DNA from: Halorientalis salina
GTDB lineage: Archaea; Halobacteriota; Halobacteria; Halobacteriales; Haloarculaceae
Assembly (NCBI RefSeq): GCF_005049285.1
Contig: NZ_SOSC01000008.1
Coordinates: 86,446-150,445 of the forward strand
Length of the DNA: 64,000 bases
Reading direction: 5' to 3'
Shown: positions 41,293 through 49,153 of the stretch, in pieces
Layout of the letters: each line of letters starts with the position of its first letter
Position numbering within the stretch: position 1 is the first letter of the stretch
Notes under the pieces: model-generated
What the model saw: only the letters and a program-made list of their open reading frames with translations
Database searches by the model: none
Told to the model about the DNA's origin: nothing
Made by a program: the position numbers and the translations under genes

Positions 41293-43338
41293 ATGAGCCT
41301 CGATACGCGCGACGGGCAGTCGTTCAGCAGTGGGGGGAGCCTGGGAGATACCTTCTACCCGCTGTACGAGTACCTGTTCGACAGCGAGGGCGACTTCGTC
41401 AGCGGGATCGAGAACAAACTCGCCCAGGCGCGGATGCCACAGAACGTCGAACTGTTCCTCGCCCGCGCGCTCGGCGTCGGCGCGCTCGCGGGACTGGCGC
41501 TGTGGCTCGTCGGGTCGATGCTCGGCTACGCCATCTTCATCCTCTTTCTGGACGAGGCACCCGTCATCCTCGGACTGCCGAAGGACCAGATTCCCGCCGT
41601 CGTCCAGGCCCTGAAGGTCCCGCTGTTGATCTTCGTCACCGGCATCGTCTTCGGACTCATCGGGTTCGGGATCGGCTTCGGGTCGATGATCTCGATCCCG
41701 TACTTCCGTGCGGGTGCGCGGAAACGCGAGATCAACGTCCTGCTGTCCGACGCCATCTCCTTCATGTACGCGCTGTCGGTCGGGGGGCTGAACCAACTAG
41801 AGATCCTCCAGGCGATGGCGCGGGCCGACGACACGTACGGCGAGGTGTCAAAGGAGTTCCAGTCGATCGTCCTCGAAACGGAGTACTTCGACACGGACTA
41901 CCGGACCGCCATCCGGAACCAGGCGCTCCAGACGCCCAGCGACGAACTGGCGCAGTTCCTGACGGACATGCTCTCGATCGTCGACTCCGGGGGTGACATG
42001 ACCGGCTTCCTGGAAGACCAGAAGGAGAAACACATGCGGACGGCCAAACAGGAACAGAAGCAGGTCTTAGAGACGATGGAGCTGTTCGGCGAGATGTACA
42101 TGACGCTCTCGCTGTTCCCGCTCCTGCTCATCATCATCCTCGTCATCATGTCGATGATGGGCGACTCCCAGCAGATGCTGCTGCTGGGGACCGTTTACGG
42201 CCTCATCCCGCTCACCGGGATCGGGTTCCTCGTGCTGGTCTCGACGATCACGCAGGACGAGATCGGTGACGGCTACCTTCGCCCGGAGGGGAAACGCGAG
42301 GACGTCGTCGTCCGCGAGGGGCTGGACGTGCTGAACCTGGGATTGATCGAGCGCTACACGGGCGAGTACGGCGTCTTCAAGAAAATAAAGGGCCGCGAGC
42401 GGTCCTACGAGGTAAACGAGATATTCGCCAAACCCCACATCTTCTTCCGGGACAACCCGACGGTCGTGTTGCTGGCGACCGTGCCGCTGTCGGTGCTGGC
42501 GCTGTTGATCGGTGTGCTGTGGGGCATGGCTCCGCTGACGCCGAGCGGCTTCGTCGACTACCCGGTCAGGTCGACGTTCTTCTGGATCTACGTCCCGCTG
42601 TACATCAACTTCGTGCCGCTGATGATCTTCTACGAGTGGAACGTCCGCGCCCGGCGCGGCGTCGTCGGCCAACTGTCGGAGAACCTCCGGAAACTCTCCA
42701 GTGCCAACGACACCGGGATGACGCTGCTGGAGTCGATGAAGGTCGTCTCCGAGACTTCCTCGGGGAAACTCGCCGACGAGTTCGAGACGATGTACGCGAA
42801 GGTCAACTACGGGACCGGCCTCAGGGACGCGATGCGGGAGTTCAACAACAAGTACCACATCCCGCGACTCGCCCGGACTGTCAAGCTGATCAGCAAGGCA
42901 CAGGAGGCGTCGAGCCAGATCCAGGACGTGCTGACGACCGCCGCACAGGCCTCCGAAAACCAGGACGACATCGAGCGCGAGCGCATCTCCCGCACCCGGA
43001 TGCAGGTCGCCATCATCATCATGACGTACCTGACGCTGCTGGGCGTGATGGCGCTGTTGAAGACCCAGTTCCTCGACGTGATGGCGGGGCTGGCAAACCA
43101 GGCGTCGAGCGGGGGCGGTGGCGGCGGCGCTGCGGCCGGCGGTGCCGGCGGTGGCCAGTTCGGCGGGAACGTCGACACGGACCTGCTGTCCCTGCTGTTC
43201 TTCCACGCAGTCACGCTGCAGGCGATCCTCTCGTCGTTCATCGCCGGCTACATCCGCGACGTGGATCTGATCTCCGGCGTGAAGTTCGCCGTCATCCTGC
43301 CGACCATCGCGCTCATCACCTGGATCGCAATCGCATAA
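41293..43338 (+). CDS. pilC: Type IV pilus platform membrane protein, PilC/TadC (T2SF) family
   Basis: A 681-aa polytopic platform protein with duplicated T2SF domains: the first around 150-290, including LSDAISFMYALSVGGLNQLEILQAMA, and the second around 450-575, including LSENLRKLSSANDTGMTLLESMKVVSETSSGKLADEFE and ARTVKLISKAQEASSQIQ. About eight to nine transmembrane helices are seen. Between the last two sits a Gly/Ala-rich insert (SSGGGGGGAAAGGAGGGQFGG), probably a flexible extracellular loop. It starts 3 bp after pilB stops. Confidence 0.9.
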   Translation: MSLDTRDGQSFSSGGSLGDTFYPLYEYLFDSEGDFVSGIENKLAQARMPQNVELFLARALGVGALAGLALWLVGSMLGYAIFILFLDEAPVILGLPKDQIPAVVQALKVPLLIFVTGIVFGLIGFGIGFGSMISIPYFRAGARKREINVLLSDAISFMYALSVGGLNQLEILQAMARADDTYGEVSKEFQSIVLETEYFDTDYRTAIRNQALQTPSDELAQFLTDMLSIVDSGGDMTGFLEDQKEKHMRTAKQEQKQVLETMELFGEMYMTLSLFPLLLIIILVIMSMMGDSQQMLLLGTVYGLIPLTGIGFLVLVSTITQDEIGDGYLRPEGKREDVVVREGLDVLNLGLIERYTGEYGVFKKIKGRERSYEVNEIFAKPHIFFRDNPTVVLLATVPLSVLALLIGVLWGMAPLTPSGFVDYPVRSTFFWIYVPLYINFVPLMIFYEWNVRARRGVVGQLSENLRKLSSANDTGMTLLESMKVVSETSSGKLADEFETMYAKVNYGTGLRDAMREFNNKYHIPRLARTVKLISKAQEASSQIQDVLTTAAQASENQDDIERERISRTRMQVAIIIMTYLTLLGVMALLKTQFLDVMAGLANQASSGGGGGGAAAGGAGGGQFGGNVDTDLLSLLFFHAVTLQAILSSFIAGYIRDVDLISGVKFAVILPTIALITWIAIA

Positions 43339-43346
43339 CAACAGAC

Positions 43347-43895
43347 ATGGCAAAACTCCGAACACACAACCAACGACGTCACCGGACACTCACTACAGAC
43401 AGCCGTGGCCAGACGATGCAGGATTTCGCCCTCGGTGTGAGTCTATTTCTGGTGACGGTCACATTCGTTCTCGGTCTGTTCCCCGGATTCCTCGAACCGT
43501 TCACATCGGGGGCAAGCGGTGCCGAGCAGGCACAGGCCGATCAAGTCGCTGGGTCGCTCGTCATCGACCTCTCGACTGGGGACAGCAAGGGCACGCTGCG
43601 GAAGAACTCGCTGAACGCTACCCAGCTCAGGGGGGTGCTCAACAAATCACAGCCCGAGCTCCGACAACAATTCGGGCTCGACAGCACCACGGGGGTCAAC
43701 ATTACAGTGCGTGAACTTGACGGCGACAAAATCGTCGAGATTGACGGCGACAAACTCGCGACGGCAGAGGATCGTGAAAAAGAGCCCGCCTCATCTGTCG
43801 GAAGAATTATTACATTAAACAATCGGACAGTGGATGGCAAAATCGACGCGAGGAAATGTCGGCCCGGCTGTCGTCTCGTCGTCAAAACCTGGTGA
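43347..43895 (+). CDS. Pilin-like protein (DUF7287 type)
   Basis: A 182-aa minor-pilin-like protein. After a basic head (HNQRRHRTLTTDSRGQT), the hydrophobic helix MQDFALGVSLFLVTVTFVLGLFPGFL begins at about residue 24; the RGQT step before it resembles a prepilin peptidase site. The remainder is soluble, with N-x-S/T sites (LNATQL, VNITVR, LNNRTVDG). It starts 8 bp after pilC. I place it with DUF7287-type haloarchaeal pilus-cluster proteins from memory; the function is inferred from position. Confidence 0.7.
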   Translation: MAKLRTHNQRRHRTLTTDSRGQTMQDFALGVSLFLVTVTFVLGLFPGFLEPFTSGASGAEQAQADQVAGSLVIDLSTGDSKGTLRKNSLNATQLRGVLNKSQPELRQQFGLDSTTGVNITVRELDGDKIVEIDGDKLATAEDREKEPASSVGRIITLNNRTVDGKIDARKCRPGCRLVVKTW

Positions 43896-43897
43896 CT

Positions 43898-44545
43898 ATG
43901 AGGGGAGATCACACGGAGACTGACGAACGTGCCCAGGCGTTCACACTGGAAGGTCTCATCGGGACCGTCGTCATCCTCACGGCAGTGCTGTTCACGCTCC
44001 AGTCGGTCGTTATCACACCGACGACTGGGGGATCGGTTAATCCTGAGCGGCGCGCACAACTGGAAGCCGAGGCCGACGACGTGCTGACACTCGCGGGACA
44101 GAACAACGAAGAGAACGTCTCAGAGCTTTCGGAGTACATTCGGTACTGGGACCCCGATGCGCGGACGTTCGAGGGAGCGAGCAATGAGCGGGTAGGGTAC
44201 GGGTCCAAGACGCCCCCCGGTAAATTTGGCCGGCTGTTGAACCAGACGTTCACGTTGCGAGATCGGACCTACAACATCGAACTCCGGTATCGGATGCCCA
44301 ACGACGCGGGCGAGACCGAAACCATTCCGATGGTGTACCGGGGCCAACCCTCCGACGACGCGGTCACGTCGACCTATATCGTGACGCTGTACGACAACCA
44401 GACGCTGACCTCGCCTGGCGAGGGCCGCGTCGAACTCTGGCGGTACGGGACGACCGAAACCAGTCGGGAGGGTTACTACCCGATCCCGAACGCTATCGAC
44501 GGTCCGGTATACAACGTCGTGGAGGTGCGCTTGACCGTATGGTGA
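43898..44545 (+). CDS. Pilin-like protein (DUF7288 type)
   Basis: A 215-aa protein with the head DERAQAFTLEGLIGTVVILTAVLFTLQSVVITP: the FTLEGL step followed by a hydrophobic helix is the form of a class III/type IV pilin signal (RAQA, then F-T-L-E). The extracellular part is strand-rich (FTLRDRTYNIELRYRMPND, YIVTLYDNQTLTSPGEGRVELWRYG). The conserved Glu at mature position 5 (FTLEG) is a hallmark of type IV pilins. It overlaps the next gene by 7 bp. Confidence 0.75.
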   Translation: MRGDHTETDERAQAFTLEGLIGTVVILTAVLFTLQSVVITPTTGGSVNPERRAQLEAEADDVLTLAGQNNEENVSELSEYIRYWDPDARTFEGASNERVGYGSKTPPGKFGRLLNQTFTLRDRTYNIELRYRMPNDAGETETIPMVYRGQPSDDAVTSTYIVTLYDNQTLTSPGEGRVELWRYGTTETSREGYYPIPNAIDGPVYNVVEVRLTVW

Positions 44546-45507
44546 CTAAGTCACCCCGACCGAGCGATAAGAGCAGGGAACGGCGAAACAGGGCACAGTT
44601 GCTGCTCGTCGGGAGCCTCCTAATCGCGGCCATCATCATCGGTCTGGTCGTCGTCATCAACACGGTGCTCGTCACCGAAAACGTCGCCACGGGCGAGGCG
44701 CTCGACCGGGCCAGGGACACAGCCCAGTTCGATCTCCAAGCACGGGAGAACGTACGGTCGCTGGTCTTGCGGTTGAACCACGACAATCGGACCGTGACTG
44801 CACCACAGTTGACCAACAACGTCGAGCGCAACTTCTCGAACTACAGCAACTTACTGGCGGAAGCACACTCGCTACGAGAGCCGATCTGGGTCGATATCTC
44901 CTACGATAACGATTCCAGTAGCTGGGGACAGCGAATCGTCCAGGACCAGGACGGTCCGTACACCTCGCCGTCGGGGGACGACAACTGGGAACCAGTCTCA
45001 GAGCATCGTGATATCGGCCGCTTTGTCGTCAACCTGAACGTAAGCGAGACGTCGACCGAGAAGTTCCATTTAAGCTTCACAAACGAGTCGGGAGAGTCGA
45101 TCAACGTCAGTCTGTGGGCCGAAAGTGCCGGTAGCAACTCGGACATCCTAATCAATTCGCCAGCACAGAGCGGGGCAGCCAAGTGTGACCCGGCGAACGG
45201 TCGAGTCCTCCTCGATATGCTATCGGGGACGGCGTTCACCGGGGACTGCGAGTTCGAGGCACCGCGCACAGTCGGACTCGGTGAACCGTACAATCTCACG
45301 GTGACGAATGGTAGCCACGCCTACGGTAAGTTCGGGCTCGTGGTCAACGAGTCCGCTTCGCCGGACACCAGGACATATTCGGACTGTGAATCCTCGCCGC
45401 AGGACATCTGTACAGCACCTATCATCTGGTCGGCCAACGCCACTGTCCAGTACGAATCATCGTCTATCGTTTACGAACAGGAGCACAACGTGAGTGTTTA
45501 CCCATGA
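44539..45507 (+). CDS. Pilin-like membrane protein (DUF7261 type)
   Basis: A 322-aa protein: a basic head (KSPRPSDKSRERRNRA), then a single helix QLLLVGSLLIAAIIIGLVVVINTVLVTE (about 19-46) and a long soluble domain with many N-x-S/T sites and Cys residues (AAKCDPANG, GDCEF, DCESSPQDIC). The RAQLL step resembles the cleavage region of archaeal pilins (from memory, DUF7261-type proteins). Coding overlaps with both neighbours (7 bp and 4 bp) show one operon with pilB/pilC. Confidence 0.7.
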   Translation: MVTKSPRPSDKSRERRNRAQLLLVGSLLIAAIIIGLVVVINTVLVTENVATGEALDRARDTAQFDLQARENVRSLVLRLNHDNRTVTAPQLTNNVERNFSNYSNLLAEAHSLREPIWVDISYDNDSSSWGQRIVQDQDGPYTSPSGDDNWEPVSEHRDIGRFVVNLNVSETSTEKFHLSFTNESGESINVSLWAESAGSNSDILINSPAQSGAAKCDPANGRVLLDMLSGTAFTGDCEFEAPRTVGLGEPYNLTVTNGSHAYGKFGLVVNESASPDTRTYSDCESSPQDICTAPIIWSANATVQYESSSIVYEQEHNVSVYP

Positions 45508-48164
45508 CACGCCAGTTCTGCACCGACACGAGAGGAACCCGGACGGTAATCACGCACGTGCTGGCCATTGGGATCATGAGCGTGTTGATCATCACGCTCA
45601 CCGTCTCCGCAGGGTCGTACCTGACAGATCAAAAAGAAACTGCCGCACGCGAAGAACTCGAGACCGTCGGGAACCGACTGGCAAACGAGGTGACGCAACT
45701 GGACCGCCTGAGCCTGCAGGGCGGGAACGTGACGATGCACGTCTCACATCCCGACCAGATCTCCGGAGCATCGTACAACGCCGAAATCGCGACCGGGAGT
45801 GACTGCGATACGGCGTCGTTCTCGACGAGTAGCTGTCTCGTAATCTGGTCCGACAGTCTGGACGTCAACCGGAAGATGCCGCTCAATACCAGTTCGAAGA
45901 CGGACATCGAGATTGTCCAGGGTGAACCCGGCGAGTTCGCCCTCTCGTCGACGGTCACTGGCGGTACGAGTGACGCAGTCAGGCGAGCAAGTATCACTGA
46001 CCTAACAATGCGAGTCGGTGTCGGTCGAGACGTAAATCCCAGCAGGGGCGGTCGAGTCGTCGACCCGACAAACGAGGAGCCGAACCCACGGTTCTCCTTC
46101 GAGCCCGGATTGCCGGACAATAGGACGAAAGTCACGTTCAACGCGAACGGCAGCCAGGACCTCGACGGTAATATCGTCGAGTACCAGTGGGAGTTCAACC
46201 ACTCCAATGGGAGCCCGGACCGAGTCACGACGAGCCCAACGGTCACCTGGGATTTCGACCAGCCGGGCTACCGGAGCGCAACGCTGACCGTCGTCGATGA
46301 CGACGCAGCGAAGTCAACGGTCGTCCAGAACGTGTCGGTGTCGGGATTGGTGTACAACAACGACCTTCTGACGACGAGTGCCGATAGTCTGGAGTTCACA
46401 TTGACGAACGACTGGCAAAGCCGGGACGTGACCATCACGGCGCTTCGTATCGACCCGAAAAACGACGACATCACGAGACTCGACGAGGTAATAGTCGACG
46501 GGAAGAGCATCGATACGTCCAGTGACTCGATACCGGACGGTGGCCTCATCGTCGACGGCTTCGGTGTCGACGTCAACCCCGACGACACCGTAACCGTTGA
46601 GTTCCGGAATTTCGAGGACAGCTTTGGCAACCTGGTGAGCATGGACGACGAGGAGATACAGGTCGCGGTCCGTCACGATGTCCCGGTTCAGCAGACCAAC
46701 ACGACGGAGTTCACCGACGTGGTCGACGGACCGGTTGTCTCGAACTACGAACTCTCCTCGACGGGTTCGGGCGTCGAGCTGTCCTTCGAGTCGAACGAGG
46801 AACTCGACGGTATAGAAGTCGACCTCCAGGGCGACGCCGATGGTAACTACGGCACGACCGGCGGCGACATCGACCTCACGCGAAGCGAGTTCACCGAGAC
46901 CAATCTCGGTAGCACCTACCGGTACACGGCGACGCTGTCGGGTAGCGGCTCGCCAGGAACGTACGTCGCCGAACTGGAAGCGATCGAGACAACCGACGGC
47001 ACGCCGGCGCGGAACACACCGATAACGGACTCGCTGACGACTTCGACCGGCTTCACCTGGCAGACCGCCTCGGACTGGGACGACGCGGCTGACCAGAGCG
47101 GGTTCGTCCACGCGAACTTCGGCGGCCGACAGGCCGACCGGCTGCAACTCGGTTATCCCGAGTTCGACCAGGGCGGCTCGAACCTGCTCACCTACTACCC
47201 GTTCGACGGGACCGGCTCGACGGCAGTCGACGTAACCAGCAGCGGCCACGACGGCACCGTCACGAACGTGAATCAGGGTACTAGCGGCATCTTCGGGAAC
47301 GCCTACGAGTTCGACGGCGACGAGGGCTTCGTCGAGGACAGCGACGCCGACGCCTACCTGAACGGCAACGACGAGTTGACGATTTCGGCGTGGGTTGAGG
47401 CCGATTCTGTCGGGAACAACATGGGTATCATCAGCGGTGGTGAACCCGACGGCTCCGACGACAAGATCGCACTCCGGCACGACGAAGAGGGAGCCGACGG
47501 CGAATGTGATTCGTGTTACAAGGCGGGTGTCACGACCAGCGACAACAGTGAGACGAACGTCGAGACCTGGTGGGACACCCAGTCGGACGACTGGCGTCAC
47601 GTCGTGTTCACCTGGGACGGGTCGAGCGGCGATCTGAAGATGTACTTCGATGGCTCTGAAGCAAGGCTTTCGAGTACCGAAACCGGAACTGGAACCTTGC
47701 AGGACGTCGAGACGTTGCTGGTCGGCCAGGGACCGAAAGACGAAGGGGCGAGCGACGGCTGGGACGGTAAAATCGATGAGGTTCGGATCTACGACCGCGT
47801 GCTTTCCGACTCGGAGGCCCAGGGACTGTACAACGCTCGCAACCAGGGGTCAATGACGACCGGCTGGAAGACGGCCGGGAGTACGATCTCCAGTAACCTC
47901 GAACTCGAATACAGCGCCGATATCGGTTCTAGCGAATACGTCCGGGTTCGAGTGCAGGCCGACAAAAACGGCGATGGCACGCCTGAAGGCGGGTCGAGCC
48001 AGTGGGTATATCTATATTCGAGCGATTCGGGTGCCGGGACCAAGAACATCAACACGGCCGGGCTCCCGTCGGGTGACACGTACCGGCTCGAAATCGAGGT
48101 CGCGAAACCTGGGTTGAAAGATGAATCAACAACACAGATCAACAGACTGGAGCTGGATACATGA
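45504..48164 (+). CDS. Large pilin-like surface protein with PKD and LamG domains
   Basis: An 886-aa protein. The N-terminal helix follows RGTRTVITHVLAIGIMSVLIITLTVSAGSYL (about 11-40), a DUF7266/pilin-like head. A PKD-type domain spans about 193-281 (FSFEPGLPDNRTKVTFNANGSQDLDGNIVEYQWEF). A LamG/concanavalin-like module spans about 560-777 (YYPFDGTGSTAVDVTSSGHDG, DWRHVVFTWDGSSGDLKMYFDG, IDEVRIYDRVLSDSEAQGLYN). Such modules bind sugars or glycoproteins, so this is a plausible adhesin displayed on the pilus. It overlaps both neighbours in ATGA fashion. Confidence 0.82.
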   Translation: MTRQFCTDTRGTRTVITHVLAIGIMSVLIITLTVSAGSYLTDQKETAAREELETVGNRLANEVTQLDRLSLQGGNVTMHVSHPDQISGASYNAEIATGSDCDTASFSTSSCLVIWSDSLDVNRKMPLNTSSKTDIEIVQGEPGEFALSSTVTGGTSDAVRRASITDLTMRVGVGRDVNPSRGGRVVDPTNEEPNPRFSFEPGLPDNRTKVTFNANGSQDLDGNIVEYQWEFNHSNGSPDRVTTSPTVTWDFDQPGYRSATLTVVDDDAAKSTVVQNVSVSGLVYNNDLLTTSADSLEFTLTNDWQSRDVTITALRIDPKNDDITRLDEVIVDGKSIDTSSDSIPDGGLIVDGFGVDVNPDDTVTVEFRNFEDSFGNLVSMDDEEIQVAVRHDVPVQQTNTTEFTDVVDGPVVSNYELSSTGSGVELSFESNEELDGIEVDLQGDADGNYGTTGGDIDLTRSEFTETNLGSTYRYTATLSGSGSPGTYVAELEAIETTDGTPARNTPITDSLTTSTGFTWQTASDWDDAADQSGFVHANFGGRQADRLQLGYPEFDQGGSNLLTYYPFDGTGSTAVDVTSSGHDGTVTNVNQGTSGIFGNAYEFDGDEGFVEDSDADAYLNGNDELTISAWVEADSVGNNMGIISGGEPDGSDDKIALRHDEEGADGECDSCYKAGVTTSDNSETNVETWWDTQSDDWRHVVFTWDGSSGDLKMYFDGSEARLSSTETGTGTLQDVETLLVGQGPKDEGASDGWDGKIDEVRIYDRVLSDSEAQGLYNARNQGSMTTGWKTAGSTISSNLELEYSADIGSSEYVRVRVQADKNGDGTPEGGSSQWVYLYSSDSGAGTKNINTAGLPSGDTYRLEIEVAKPGLKDESTTQINRLELDT

Positions 48165-48952
48165 CAGGTGTCGATGATTTCGAACGGCCAGTGTCGGGCC
48201 GTAGATCACGCGAAGACGAGCGCGCACTCAGCGACGTCATCGGGTTCGTGCTCACGTTCTCGGTCATTGTCGCTTCGGTCGCCATCGTTTCGACCTTCGG
48301 AATGCAGGCGCTGGAAGACATCAGGGGCAACGAACAGGAGAACAATGCCCAGCGGGCGTTTCAGGTAATGGCCGAGAACTTCAAGGAGATTGAGCGCGGC
48401 CGCGCACCGCGTCGGAGCAGCGAACTCAAGCTGAACGAGGGGAGCCTGACCGTCGTCAACGACTCGGCGTTCCAGGTCGGGGTCGGCGGAACGGGGTTCA
48501 ACAGAACCATCTATCCCCAGCGTATCCAGTACGAACACGACAACACGTTCATCGGCTACGAGAACGGGGCGACGCTGCGCGGGAACATTCAGAGCGGCGG
48601 CAGCGCGATGCAGTACCGACCCGAACTCGTCTGTACCGATAACAGGGCAATCGTCTCGTTTATCGAACTCGAAACGTCGTTCGACCGTAGCCTCTCGGGG
48701 GGAACACTCCGTGTGACGGGCGACCTCCAGCGGTCGGAACTCATCTACCCGGAGAAACGGACGGGCAAACCGAACGCCACCAGCGGTGATCAGGTCAACG
48801 TCACCGTCGATTCGACGTTCGCCCGCGGCTGGAGGAACTATCTCGAGGACCGCGATAACTGGGAACGGGCCAACTCCCGGAAGTGGTCCTGTACAGATGT
48901 CGATCAGGTCTACATCCGCAAGACGGTTATCCGCGTCACGTTCGTCCGGTAG
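48161..48952 (+). CDS. Archaeal pilin-like protein (DUF7289 type)
   Basis: A 263-aa protein with the head DERALSDVIGFVLTFSVIVASVAIVSTFG: RA-LSDVIG is the class III signal pattern (cleavage after the small residue, then hydrophobic helix) shared with haloarchaeal pilins. The rest is a soluble domain (LTVVNDSAFQVGVGGTGFNRTIYPQRIQYEHDN; ELETSFDRSLSGGTLRVTGDLQ). It is the last gene of the operon, overlapping the previous one by 4 bp. It shares domain features with the N-terminal half of the vWA protein at 49154, which lies convergent downstream. Confidence 0.75.
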   Translation: MTGVDDFERPVSGRRSREDERALSDVIGFVLTFSVIVASVAIVSTFGMQALEDIRGNEQENNAQRAFQVMAENFKEIERGRAPRRSSELKLNEGSLTVVNDSAFQVGVGGTGFNRTIYPQRIQYEHDNTFIGYENGATLRGNIQSGGSAMQYRPELVCTDNRAIVSFIELETSFDRSLSGGTLRVTGDLQRSELIYPEKRTGKPNATSGDQVNVTVDSTFARGWRNYLEDRDNWERANSRKWSCTDVDQVYIRKTVIRVTFVR

Positions 48953-49153
48953 CCGCCCACCGCCGTCGCTCTCTGCTGATCAGTTGTTCGTGAAGGCTCG
49001 ATACACGACTCGACTACGTAGTCCTACGTTACCCTCCTGTTCCAGTCTTAGCGACAGCAGCGTGTCGCGAACGGCGCAGGCACCTGCACGATGGTGGCGT
49101 GTAGACGAGCCGGGGGCAACTCTGGAGAAAAGCTGTGCCGTGGCGACCGCGTG

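Noticed and set aside
49012..49023. The 12-bp palindrome gactacgtagtc between the convergent pilus and vWA genes
   Set aside because: Short palindromes of this length occur by chance at this base composition, and its position between two gene ends has no promoter, so I see no evidence for a regulatory role.
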